A stretch of DNA of 64,000 nt, taken from positions 171,062 to 235,061 of the forward strand of contig JAUJNT010000005.1 of assembly GCA_030448005.1 (NCBI GenBank). The letters are read 5' to 3'. The notes under the pieces are model-generated. The model worked only from the letters and a program-made list of their open reading frames with translations, had not been told where the DNA came from and searched no databases. Position numbers and translations under genes: made by a program. Source of the DNA: Thermoleophilaceae bacterium. GTDB lineage: Bacteria > Actinomycetota > Thermoleophilia > Solirubrobacterales > Thermoleophilaceae. Position 1 is the stretch's first letter. Each line of letters starts with the position of its first letter. Positions 8,651-16,388 of this stretch are shown here, in pieces.

Positions 8651-8932
8651 GTGAGCCCGGAGCCCGGAAGCACCGACCCGCAAGATCTGCGGCAGGATGT
8701 TGAAGACCTGAAGAAAGAGCAGGCCGTACAGGTGGCAACGCAGTCTGGCGCTCAAGCCACCCAGGCAGCTACCCAGGCCGGCGCTGAGGCCACGCAGGCC
8801 GCCACACAGGCTGGGCAGGCGACGACAACGGCCGCCGCCCAGGCGGGAATGATGGCCACGGTCGGCGCGGGCGCCGGCGGCCTGATCGTAGGCATCTTCC
8901 TCGGCTTGGCGATTGCCAACTCCGGACGGTAG
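8651..8932 (+). CDS. Small Ala/Thr/Gln hendecad-repeat protein with C-terminal membrane segment
   Basis: A 93-residue protein of no family that I recognise. It has a charged N-terminal helix (about residues 11-24), then near-perfect 11-residue repeats at 34-44 (AQATQAATQAG), 45-55 (AEATQAATQAG) and 56-66 (QATTTAAAQAG), and a Gly-rich hydrophobic C-terminus (about 69-90). Eleven-residue periodicity favours a long amphipathic helix or right-handed coiled coil beside a membrane anchor. The GTG start has a strong ribosome-binding site (AAGGAG). It is divergent from the TetR gene, which probably controls it. Confidence 0.7.
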   Translation: MSPEPGSTDPQDLRQDVEDLKKEQAVQVATQSGAQATQAATQAGAEATQAATQAGQATTTAAAQAGMMATVGAGAGGLIVGIFLGLAIANSGR

Positions 8933-9173
8933 CCCACCAGACGCAGTCGCCAGCGGGCAGGAAGAGCCCGCTGGCGCAGGCGACCGCAAGCTCTTGCGCC
9001 GCTGCCAGGACGGCGATGCCCGGGCCCGTGAGGAGCTCGTTCACAGGTTTCTACCCTTGCAAAGCGCCTCGCTGGGCGCTCCCGCCAAACGGTGCGGTGC
9101 CAAGGCGCCCGGGTTGGTCCCTATCCGGTCGCTGCTCCCCGATGACAGACCCGGGATCTCGACATGCGGCTAG
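8913..9173 (+). pseudogene. Sigma-70 (SigB/F/G-type) N-terminal fragment
   Basis: Residues 24-49 of this short frame, DRKLLRRCQDGDARAREELV followed by HRFLPL, match the opening of region 2 in SigB/SigF-like sigma factors. After that the homology stops abruptly and the frame continues as low-information sequence to a stop at 9173. Regions 2.3-4 are missing. It overlaps the end of the small membrane-protein gene by 20 bases. It is most likely the remnant of a sigma-factor gene truncated when this segment was rearranged. Confidence 0.55.
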
Positions 9174-9319
9174 GTCGCCGTCCCCACCGCCGGCGAAGCA
9201 ACGTCCAAGTAAGGGGCTGTGGCTGCTGCCTGCCGCTTGCGCTCGGACTGCTGAGCCTGCCCGTGGCCGCGCTGCGCTTACTGATGCGCGCGCTGAGGTG
9301 ACGCGTTGAGTTGCTTTTG

Positions 9320-9400
9320 TCTCAGACGATGCGGGCGAAGTGTCCGGGGGCCCGCAAGCGAAAAACCGGGCCGTCAGCGCACGGCGAGGCGGGCGCCCAC
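9320..9400. repeat. Direct repeat, right copy (81 bp), overlapping the FAD oxidase 3' end
   Basis: This is the partner of 7465-7543. It includes the last 8 codons and stop of the FAD oxidase gene (stop at 9374-9376) plus 54 bases downstream. On the minus strand it contains GGCCCG...CGGGCC around GTTTTTCGCTTG, a possible weak stem-loop after the oxidase gene. Confidence 0.85.
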
Positions 9401-10798
9401 CGCGCGGGCCGCCTCCTGCCCCAGCCGGACGGCGTAGTTGGTGCCGCGGTCCTCCGGATAGACCTGCGTCGTGTTGGCCAGCACGAGGCCCGGCACGCCG
9501 GTCTCGAGCGGCGGGATGCGGCGCTCGTAGCCCACGGTCACGATCGGCTGGGCCGAGGGCTCGAGAAAGAGCCACCGCTGCCTCACCCAGTCGCGCGAGA
9601 AGGCGCGGTTCACCTTCGCCAGCCCGGCCTCGTAGCGGTCGAGCAGCTCGTCCGGTGAGAGCGCGAGCAGCGGGTCTCCCTGGGCGGTGTAGTTGGCGAC
9701 ATAGAGAAAGTGGCGCCCGCCATAGCGCTCGGGCTCGACGAAGTTGGTCTGCTCCACGAGCCCCACGAACGGCAGCTCGCGGTCGCCCACGTTGGTCCAG
9801 TAGTAGGGCGAGAACTGCCGGTCGAGCTCGAGGACCAGGCAGAGCGCAGCGTGATATTCGATCGAGCGCAACCCTTCGAGGTAGGCCTCCCCCACCCCCT
9901 CAACCAAGCCTGGATCGAGCAGCGCCTCGAAGACGTCGTTGGGCACCGTGGCGAGCACGGCGTCGTAGCGCTGGGGCTCCCCGCCCGGCTCGAAGCGCTG
10001 CGGATCGTGCCCGCGGCGAAACGAGCCGGCCGCGCCCGGCGTCAGCTCGAACCGGCCCCCGGCAGTCCCGGCGATGCGGGCGGCGGGACGGTCGATCAGC
10101 ACCCTTCCCTCCCGCTCCTCGATCGCCCCCGCAAGCGCGCGGAAGAGCGGCTCGAAGCTGCCGCGCGGGTAGCCGAGCACCTCGCCGCGAGCCTCCTGGC
10201 CCCTCACCTGGCGACGGAGGGTGAGCTTGCTCCACAGCCACGCCATCGAGATGTCCTCTGCGCGGTCTCCGAACTTGCCCCGCAGCAGCGGACCCCACAT
10301 CGCCTCCCAACCGCTGCGCCCCACGGAGCGCAGGATCCACTCCTTGGCGGTGATGCCCTCGAACGGCGACACGTCGGGGTGGCGGTACTGCAGGTTGAGC
10401 ACGGCGACTCCCAGCCGCACGCGCGAGAGCGGGGTCATCGGCGAGAAGCGAAGGAGGTCGAGCGGCGTGGAGAAGGGGTGGCTCGCGCCGCCCGCGAAGA
10501 ACGCGACGCTCGAGGTGCGCCACTCGATTCCGTCGGGCATGCCGAGCTCGCGGTAGAGGCCCGCGATGTGGAGGTCGCTCGTGAAGAGATGGTGGTAGTA
10601 GCGCTCGAGCAGGCGGCCGCCTCCCACGTCGAAGGTGGCCGCCTGGCCGCCGAGCCCCGGCCAGCGCTCGTACACGTCACAGCGAGCTCCGACCTTGCCC
10701 AGCTCGTAGGCGGCTGTCAGCCCGGCCACGCCCGCGCCGACCACGGCCACCCGCCCCCCGGCCACCCCGGCGCCGATCACGGCGTGCCGCCCTGTCAC
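9374..10798 (-). CDS. FAD-dependent amine-oxidase/desaturase-like oxidoreductase
   Basis: A 474-residue flavoprotein with the dinucleotide-binding motif GAGVAGL at 21-27 followed by an E/R-rich strand (CDVYERWPGLGGQ), and a C-terminal FAD-closing segment (GLVLANTTQVYPEDRGTNYA). This is the layout of protoporphyrinogen oxidase / phytoene desaturase / amine oxidase-like enzymes. Members occur beside glycosyltransferases in polysaccharide loci, but the substrate is not known. The GTG start overlaps the preceding methyltransferase stop by four bases (GTGA), so the three genes 12458-9374 form a coupled operon. The N-terminus has a partial echo (VIGAGVAGG) just before the real Rossmann motif. Confidence 0.87.
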   Translation of the reverse strand: MTGRHAVIGAGVAGGRVAVVGAGVAGLTAAYELGKVGARCDVYERWPGLGGQAATFDVGGGRLLERYYHHLFTSDLHIAGLYRELGMPDGIEWRTSSVAFFAGGASHPFSTPLDLLRFSPMTPLSRVRLGVAVLNLQYRHPDVSPFEGITAKEWILRSVGRSGWEAMWGPLLRGKFGDRAEDISMAWLWSKLTLRRQVRGQEARGEVLGYPRGSFEPLFRALAGAIEEREGRVLIDRPAARIAGTAGGRFELTPGAAGSFRRGHDPQRFEPGGEPQRYDAVLATVPNDVFEALLDPGLVEGVGEAYLEGLRSIEYHAALCLVLELDRQFSPYYWTNVGDRELPFVGLVEQTNFVEPERYGGRHFLYVANYTAQGDPLLALSPDELLDRYEAGLAKVNRAFSRDWVRQRWLFLEPSAQPIVTVGYERRIPPLETGVPGLVLANTTQVYPEDRGTNYAVRLGQEAARAVGARLAVR

Positions 10799-11688
10799 AA
10801 GGCGGGACCGCGCGCCACCACGGCCATCCGGTCGCGGAAGTCAGGCCACACCAGGCGGTCGGCCACCCCCGCCCTGTCCGCCACGGCGACGGCACCGGCC
10901 GCCACCGGTCGCGAGTAGCCCTCCAGGCGCTCGAGGTAGTAGCGCACGGTGAAGGCCTTGGGTGCGGTGCCGATCCACTCGACGGTGAAGCCGCGGTCTC
11001 TCAGCAGCCGGGCGAGGCTCGCGCGGGTGAAGTACTGCACGTGGGTGGGAAGCACCGACCACCAGCGCGATCCCAGCCGGCGCGCCACCGCGCTGCCGGC
11101 ATCCGGGAGGGCGAGGTAGAGGACGCCCCCGGGGCGCAACAGGCGCCCGACAGCTTCGAGCGCCGCCCCGGGATCGGGCAGATGCTCGATCACGTCTCCC
11201 ATGACAACGCAGTCGAACGCGCCCTCGGGCAGGTCCACGGTGGCGAGCGTTCCCGTGTGCACCTCGAGCCCGAAGCGCCGCCGCGCGAAGTCGGCGGCGA
11301 AGCTCGACGGCTCCACTCCAGTCGCGCTCCAATTCCTGCTCTCGGCCTCGGAGAGCAGGAAGCCCACCCAGCAGCCGAGGTCGCAGATCGCCCCGCCGCG
11401 CGCGGTGTGCCGCTCGATCCGGTCGAGCGCCCGAGCGGCCGTGGCGCGCTGTCCGGCCTCCTCGTCCAGGTAGGCGCCCTCCGACACCTCGCCGTAGGCC
11501 TCGTCGAGCGTCTGGCCGCGGGGGAACTCGGCGACCTGCATGTGAGAGCAGCGGGTGCACCGCACGATGTCCGCGGACGCCGAGCCGTATGCGGTGGTGG
11601 TGGCCACGAGATCAGCCCCCTCGGCACGGGACACGCGCAGGTGAGGCGCCGGCTCAGGAGCGCCGCAGACCACGCAGGGGCTCTTCAC
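10795..11688 (-). CDS. Class I SAM-dependent methyltransferase with N-terminal Cys-rich knuckle
   Basis: About 297 residues. Cys pairs at 5/8 and 44/47 (CVVCG, CTRC) form a probable zinc-binding element. The SAM-binding motif ICDLGCWVGF starts at 101, and FDCVVMGDVIEHLPDP plus LRPGGVLYLALPD follow as motifs of the Methyltransf_23 type. A C-terminal helical part follows. The frame is open upstream through the preceding gene, but GTG at 11688 overlaps that gene's TGA by four bases and puts the Cys motif at the N-terminus. It likely methylates a sugar in the polysaccharide; target unknown. Confidence 0.88.
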   Translation of the reverse strand: MKSPCVVCGAPEPAPHLRVSRAEGADLVATTTAYGSASADIVRCTRCSHMQVAEFPRGQTLDEAYGEVSEGAYLDEEAGQRATAARALDRIERHTARGGAICDLGCWVGFLLSEAESRNWSATGVEPSSFAADFARRRFGLEVHTGTLATVDLPEGAFDCVVMGDVIEHLPDPGAALEAVGRLLRPGGVLYLALPDAGSAVARRLGSRWWSVLPTHVQYFTRASLARLLRDRGFTVEWIGTAPKAFTVRYYLERLEGYSRPVAAGAVAVADRAGVADRLVWPDFRDRMAVVARGPAL

Positions 11689-12458
11689 AGCCCGCGGCCA
11701 TCCAGTGAGGACAGGCGTCCGCGCATCCGCAGGATCTCCCGCAGGGCGGTCGCGATCACCCGCGGGCTCGCCCCCCGCGCCTCCCCCGCCCGCCGCGGAC
11801 GGTGGTGGACCCCCACCTCGACCACGCTCGCCCCGCTGCGCCCGAGCTTGACCATCAGCTCGGTGTTCACCATCGCCCCCACCGCCTCGATGTCCACCGC
11901 GCGCAGAGCCCGCCGGTCGAACAGCTTGAACGCGCAGTCGATGTCGCGGACCGGCACGTAGAAGAGCACCCGTACCAGGCAGTTCCACGCATAGGCGTTC
12001 ACGCGGCGCACCAGCGTGTCCTGCCGGTTGATGCGGTAGCCGGCCACCACGTCCACCGTGCCCGCGTAGGGGAGCAGCAGCACCAGCTCGCCCATGTCGA
12101 ACTGCAGGTCGGCATCCGTGAAGAACACGAAGTCGAGCCGGCTGGCCAGAAAGCCGCTTCTCAGCGCCTCGCCATAGCCCCGGTTGGCGTGGTGCTGCAC
12201 CAGGCGGATGCGCGGGTCGCGGGCGGCCAGCCCTTGGACGCGCTCGGCGGTGGAGTCCGATGAGCCGTCGTCCACCACCACGATCTCGTGCTCGGCCACC
12301 AGTCGCTCGGCGGCTGCCGTGGCCTCGGAGATCGCGCCCTCGACGTTGTCCTCCTCGTTGTACGCCGGCAGCACAATCGAGAGCCGTACGTCCCTTTTTG
12401 CGTCCAGCACCGCGGGGGCCCCCTTGCGCTCGACGGCGGCCTGCCCCGGGGCTCCCAT
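11685..12458 (-). CDS. GT2 glycosyltransferase, polyprenyl-phosphate sugar synthase-like
   Basis: About 257 residues: LSIVLPAYNEEDNVEGAI, then VVDDGSSDST at 61-70, NRGYGEAL, FTDADLQFD (metal-binding DXD region, about 113-121) and GAMVNTELMVKLGR. This matches dolichol/undecaprenyl-phosphate mannose or glucose synthase-type GT2 enzymes, which make lipid-linked sugars for membrane GT-C transferases such as the one at 16389. No C-terminal membrane helices are present. ATG at 12458 is chosen. It is the first gene of the three-gene minus-strand operon and divergent from the phosphomannomutase, with a 45-bp shared promoter gap. Confidence 0.9.
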   Translation of the reverse strand: MGAPGQAAVERKGAPAVLDAKRDVRLSIVLPAYNEEDNVEGAISEATAAAERLVAEHEIVVVDDGSSDSTAERVQGLAARDPRIRLVQHHANRGYGEALRSGFLASRLDFVFFTDADLQFDMGELVLLLPYAGTVDVVAGYRINRQDTLVRRVNAYAWNCLVRVLFYVPVRDIDCAFKLFDRRALRAVDIEAVGAMVNTELMVKLGRSGASVVEVGVHHRPRRAGEARGASPRVIATALREILRMRGRLSSLDGRGL

Positions 12459-12503
12459 GGGGGCGGGATGATAGAGGCGCGAGGGAGCAATAGAGTCCCG
12501 GCA

Positions 12504-13880
12504 GTGAAGGCGGTCGACCCCTCGATCTTCAAGGCCTACGACGTCCGCGGCATCCACGGCGAGCAGATCGACGAGGAGGTGGCCTACCGGATCGGCCGCG
12601 GCTTCGCGCGGGTTATCTCCGACCTGTCCGGGCGCCCAACCGGCGACCTTCGCCTGGCCCTCGGCCGCGACATGCGCCTTCCGGCGCCCGCGCTGTCGGA
12701 GCGCTACGCCCAGGGCATGCGCGACGAGGGCGCCGCCGTGCTCGACATCGGGATGGTCGGCACGGAGATGCTCTACTGGACCGTGGGCTCGCGCGAGCTC
12801 GACGGCGGCCTCATGTGCACCGCCTCGCACAACCCGAAGGAATACACGGGGGCAAAGCTGGTGCGCGAGGGCGCGCTGGCACTCTCCGGCGACTCCGGGA
12901 TCGGCGAGCTGTGCGAGATCGTCACCGCCGGTGAGCCGGGCGACCCGGTGGAGCAGCCGGGCGAGTACACCACCGAGGACGTCGGCGAGCCCTTCCGCTC
13001 GGACGCGCTCGAGTACATCGACGCCTCCGCCATCCGGCGGATGAAGGTGGTGCTCGACGGCGGCAACGGGATGGCCGGGGAGATGTGCGGCCCGATCCTC
13101 GACACGCTGCCACTCGACCAGGTGGCCATGTACTGGGTGCCCGACGGCAACCTCCCGGACCACGAGCCCAACCCGCTGCTCGAGGAGAACCGCCGCTTCC
13201 TCGTGGACCGCGTGCTCTCCGAGAAGGCCGAGCTCGGGATCGCCTGGGACGGGGACGCCGACCGCTGCTTCTTCATCGACGACACGGGCGCCTTCGTGGA
13301 GGGCGACTTCCTCACCGCCCTGCTGGCGCGCTCGATCCTCGCCAAGGAGCCGGGCGCCACGGTCCTATATGACGTGCGGGCCAGCCGCGCGGTGCGCGAC
13401 GTCGTGGAGGAGGGCGGCGGCACGGCCCACGTGAACCGCGTTGGCCACGCGTTCTTCAAGACCCGCATGCGGGAGATGGGGGCTGCGCTCGGGGGAGAGG
13501 TGTCGGGTCACTACTACTTCCGGGACTTCTACTGCGCCGACTCCGGCACCCTGCCCGCGCTGCTGATCCTCGAGCTGCTCTCCGTGGAGGGCAAGACCCT
13601 CGGCGAGCTGCTGGCGCCGTTGCGCGAGCGCTACTTCATCTCGGGGGAGATCAACTCGGAGGTCGAGGACCAGGACGGCAAGATGGAGGAGATCGCCAAG
13701 CGCTACTCCGACGGGGAGACCGGCCGCCTCGATGGCCTGTCGGTGGACTACGAGGACTGGCACTTCAACGTGCGACCGTCCAACACCGAGCCGCTGCTGC
13801 GGCTGACCCTCGAGTCGCTGGTCTCCCCCGAGCACATGGAGGAGAAGCGGGACGAGGTGCTCGCGCTGATCCGGGCGTGA
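12504..13880 (+). CDS. Phosphomannomutase/phosphoglucomutase
   Basis: A 458-residue alpha-D-phosphohexomutase. TASHNP at 106-111 carries the phosphoserine (Ser108), DGDAD at 249-253 binds Mg2+, GEVSGHYYF at 331-339 is the sugar-binding loop and RPSNTEP at 424-430 is the phosphate-binding loop. All four signatures are intact. It interconverts hexose 6- and 1-phosphates, feeding GDP-mannose or NDP-glucose formation for the locus. GTG at 12504 starts the conserved FKAYDVRG N-terminus. It is divergent from the GT2 gene and followed 25 bases later by the metallo-hydrolase gene. Confidence 0.95.
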   Translation: MKAVDPSIFKAYDVRGIHGEQIDEEVAYRIGRGFARVISDLSGRPTGDLRLALGRDMRLPAPALSERYAQGMRDEGAAVLDIGMVGTEMLYWTVGSRELDGGLMCTASHNPKEYTGAKLVREGALALSGDSGIGELCEIVTAGEPGDPVEQPGEYTTEDVGEPFRSDALEYIDASAIRRMKVVLDGGNGMAGEMCGPILDTLPLDQVAMYWVPDGNLPDHEPNPLLEENRRFLVDRVLSEKAELGIAWDGDADRCFFIDDTGAFVEGDFLTALLARSILAKEPGATVLYDVRASRAVRDVVEEGGGTAHVNRVGHAFFKTRMREMGAALGGEVSGHYYFRDFYCADSGTLPALLILELLSVEGKTLGELLAPLRERYFISGEINSEVEDQDGKMEEIAKRYSDGETGRLDGLSVDYEDWHFNVRPSNTEPLLRLTLESLVSPEHMEEKRDEVLALIRA

Positions 13881-13905
13881 GAGCCGCCGCTGTGACGCCG
13901 CCGGA

Positions 13906-14922
13906 GTGAGCCAGGGGATGCGCACCGAGACCGCGGAGGACCCCTTCCTTGCGGCGGCGGATGCCGGGATCCACCGCCTGGCGATCTCGACCCCGTTCGC
14001 GGTCGGCCGGGTGAACGTCTACCTCATCGACGACGACCCCCTCACGCTGGTGGACGCCGGCCCGAACTCGGGCACCTCCTTCGACGAGCTCACGCGCGGC
14101 ATCGCGGCGCTGGGTCATGCGCTGGAGGACATCGAGTTGGTGATCCTCACCCACCAGCACATCGACCACCTCGGCCTCGTGGGGCTCGTGGCCTCCCACT
14201 CTGGCGCCGAGGTCGCGGCGATCGACGCCGCCGTGCCCTTCGTCGAGCGCTTCACCGAGGAGGCCCAGGCCGACGATGACTTCGCGCGTGACGTGATGCT
14301 GCGCCACGGGATCCCCGAGGACGTGGTGAGCGCACTACGGTCTGTATCGCAGGCCTTCCGTGCCTGGGGAGCTCGCGCCGACGTGACACGGGTGCTCCGC
14401 GACGGCGACGTGCTCGACCTCCGCGACCGCAAGCTCCGGGCCTGCTTCCGCCCCGGGCACTCCCCCACCGACACCGTGTTCCTCGACGCCGATCGCAGGA
14501 TCCTGATCGCGGCCGACCACCTGCTGGGCCACATCTCCTCGAACCCGCTGATCACCCGCCCGCGCGACGGCACGGAGGGCCGCCCGCAGGCGCTCGTGAC
14601 CTACCTGGACTCGATGGCGAAGACCCGGGAGATGGACGTCGAGTTCGTGCTGCCGGGCCACGGCGACCCGATCACCGACCACCGCACGCTGATCGACGAG
14701 CGCTTCGCGATGCATCGCCGTCGGGCGGAGAAGCTTCACCGCCTTATCAGCGAGAGGCCGCGCAGCGCCTACGAGCTGGCGCAGGCGCTCTGGGGAAACA
14801 TCGCGGTCACGCAGGCCTACCTCACCCTGAGCGAGGTGCTCGGGCACACCGACATCCTGCTCAATGAAGGCCGTGTGCGCGAGGTGGAGGAGGGCGGCGT
14901 GGTGCGGTTCGCGCCCGTTTGA
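13906..14922 (+). CDS. Metallo-beta-lactamase-fold hydrolase
   Basis: This 338-residue protein has the binuclear-metal signature THQHIDHLG (His83, His85, Asp87, His88), further ligands His185 (PGHSPTD), Asp204/His205 (AADHLLGH) and His252 (LPGHGDP), and a C-terminal winged-helix-like segment (ERPRSAYELAQALWG). This is the glyoxalase II-like/MBL family with a C-terminal domain; the substrate cannot be named. The start is GTG at 13906, or ATG at 13918. It is probably co-transcribed with the phosphomannomutase. The stop is followed five bases later by a (CCTT)10 tract. Confidence 0.9.
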   Translation: MSQGMRTETAEDPFLAAADAGIHRLAISTPFAVGRVNVYLIDDDPLTLVDAGPNSGTSFDELTRGIAALGHALEDIELVILTHQHIDHLGLVGLVASHSGAEVAAIDAAVPFVERFTEEAQADDDFARDVMLRHGIPEDVVSALRSVSQAFRAWGARADVTRVLRDGDVLDLRDRKLRACFRPGHSPTDTVFLDADRRILIAADHLLGHISSNPLITRPRDGTEGRPQALVTYLDSMAKTREMDVEFVLPGHGDPITDHRTLIDERFAMHRRRAEKLHRLISERPRSAYELAQALWGNIAVTQAYLTLSEVLGHTDILLNEGRVREVEEGGVVRFAPV

Positions 14923-14926
14923 GGAG

Positions 14927-14967
14927 CCTTCCTTCCTTCCTTCCTTCCTTCCTTCCTTCCTTCCTTC
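14927..14967. repeat. Tetranucleotide microsatellite (CCTT)10
   Basis: There are ten uninterrupted CCTT units beginning just after the stop codon of the metallo-hydrolase gene. The minus strand reads (AAGG)n. It lies between genes, so copy-number change would not alter a reading frame, but it could affect 3' end or antisense transcription. Confidence 0.95.
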
Positions 14968-15000
14968 GTGAGAGATGTCGCTCGCCACCGCTTGTTCCTG

Positions 15001-15122
15001 CCGTCCTGCTCCGGGGTGACAGGGCGACCCCTCCACAGGAGGGCGGCAGCGAACGGAGCGCCCGCGAGCGCCACCGTCCTGCATCGGGGTGACAGGATGA
15101 CCGCTCGACAGGAGGGCAGCGG
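15001..15122. repeat. Two copies of a dispersed ~50-70 bp repeat (R1, R2)
   Basis: R1 (15001-15073) and R2 (from 15074) share CCGTCCTG, then CGGGGTGACAGG, then GACAGGAGGGC and AGCG. R1 contains the small palindrome CCCTCC-ACA-GGAGGG. A third copy (R3) lies at 16081-16143, and a partial match (CCGTCCTGGATAGGGGTCACC) lies at about 1011-1031. These look like short intergenic repeats rather than genes. Confidence 0.6.
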
Positions 15123-15189
15123 CGTGGTGCGTTCGGAGGGCCGGTGCCGCCGGGGGGCGAACTTGGGGTCGTCCTGCCTGGGGGTTGTA

Positions 15190-16125
15190 GTGCGCCCTTG
15201 GGGCAGGACAGCTGAGCAGGAGCTGGCGCGGATCGCGGAGGATGCGCACGGGGTGGCCACGCGCGTGGAGCTGTTGGACGCAGGTGTCACCGTCGCGGAG
15301 ATCAAGCAGCGGCTGCGAACGGGAGCCTGCTTCGAGAGTATCAGGGGTCTATCGCGTCGGACACCGAGCGGCGAGCGTCGAGGCCAGATACGTTGCGGCA
15401 GTGAAGGCATGTGGCGCGGGCGGTCTTGAGCGGGCGGGCGGCCGCTCATCTTCTCGGTCTTCTCAGAGGTCTCGCCCCGGAACCTGAGGTGACCGCCCCC
15501 ACCGAGCGCCGCGTCGAGGGTGTGAGCACGCGGCGTTCGCGTCACATGGACTCCCGCGATGAGACCATCTGGAACCGGATCCCGGTCACCACGGTCGCCC
15601 GCACACTGGTGGATCTCGCGGCCGTCCTCGCAGTCGATGACCTGGCGCGGGCATTCCACGAGGCAGGCGTCCGCCACCGCACCACGCCCTCCGACGTGGA
15701 GGTCGTGCTCGTGCGGGTTCCCAACGGCAGAGGCGCGGCAAAGCTTCGTGGGGTTCTCCGCGGGAACATCCCCGTGACCCTCAGCGTGCTTGAGGCCCGG
15801 TTTCTGGCGCGCCTTCGCGAAGCAGGCCTCGCGCTCCCGGAAACCAACCGCCCGGCCGGCGGACGGCGTTGACTGCCGCTGGCGAGATCCGCGCCTGACC
15901 GTCGAGGTCGACGGCTACACGTACCATCACTCCCGCCACGCATGGGAGCAGGATCGCCGCCGCGAACGTGAGGCGCACGCCCGCGGCGATGAGTTCCGCC
16001 GCTACACCTACGGCGACGTCCTCGAGAGCCCGGAAGCCATGCTCGACGAGCTGCGCGCACTTCTCGCTCCGAGCCGGCCTGGATCGCGGTGCCAGGACGA
16101 CCCCTCGACAGGACGGCAGCGGTGA
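15190..16125 (+). pseudogene. AbiEi-antitoxin-like / DUF559-type protein, frameshifted
   Basis: Pieces of one protein lie in different frames. The N-terminal AbiEi-like winged helix (ARIAEDAHGVATRVELLDAG) runs to about 15345, then VYRVGHRAASVEARYVAAV continues in a second frame. A third frame from about 15418 has VTTVARTLVDLAAVLAVDDL, and the C-terminal endonuclease-like part (LTVEVDGYTYHHSRHAWEQD) is in the first frame again after about 15863. Intact relatives join an AbiEi-like N-domain to a DUF559/Vsr-like nuclease fold. No AbiEii partner is nearby. The last codons run into repeat R3. Non-functional as read. Confidence 0.72.
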
Positions 16126-16143
16126 ACAGAGCGCTCGAAGCGC
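16081..16143. repeat. Third copy of the dispersed repeat (R3)
   Basis: This sequence resembles R1 across GACGACCCCTCGACAGGA, GGCAGCG and GAACAGAGCGCTCG. It sits exactly between the broken AbiEi-like gene and the truncated PIN-domain fragment, so it may mark a recombination point. Confidence 0.5.
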
Positions 16144-16153
16144 AACGCTTGGG

Positions 16154-16381
16154 CACGCCGACCAGCTGCTCTCCGGAGTCGCGCTCTTGCCCGTGGGGGA
16201 GGATGTGCTGGACGCCGCTGAGGCGGTCCAGCCGGCAAGCGTAGCCACGCTGGACGCCATCCACCTAGTGACCGCCCTGCGCCTCGCGGACCAAGAGCTC
16301 ATCGACACTGTGATGACCTACGACGTCAGGCTTGCCGAGGGCGCCCGGACGCACGGGTTGCCGGTCATCGCCCCGGCCTGA
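16154..16381 (+). pseudogene. PIN-domain (VapC-like) toxin, C-terminal fragment
   Basis: The frame encodes the second half of a VapC PIN domain: ATLDAIHLVTALRLA with the conserved central acidic residue, then TYDVRLAEGARTHGLPVIAP, the usual C-terminus. The N-terminal half with the first catalytic Asp is missing and is replaced by repeat R3 sequence; no VapB antitoxin is seen. It is therefore a remnant of a toxin-antitoxin pair. Confidence 0.65.
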
Positions 16382-16388
16382 CCCCGGG

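Noticed and set aside
7465..9400. Integrative element with att sites
   Set aside because: The ~80-bp repeats resemble attachment duplications, but no integrase, excisionase or tRNA is present. I report only a direct-repeat-bounded segment.
14817..15677. Protein with KEGRKEGRK repeats on the minus strand
   Set aside because: The repeat is only the translation of the (CCTT) microsatellite. The rest of the frame is antisense to the metallo-hydrolase gene end and the AbiEi-like relic.
14927..16143. CRISPR-like array
   Set aside because: The repeats are either a 4-base microsatellite or irregularly spaced imperfect copies with no uniform spacers, and there are no cas genes.
15190..16381. Working AbiE or VapBC toxin-antitoxin system
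   Set aside because: The AbiEi-like gene needs three frameshift corrections and lacks AbiEii. The PIN gene lacks its N-terminal half and antitoxin.
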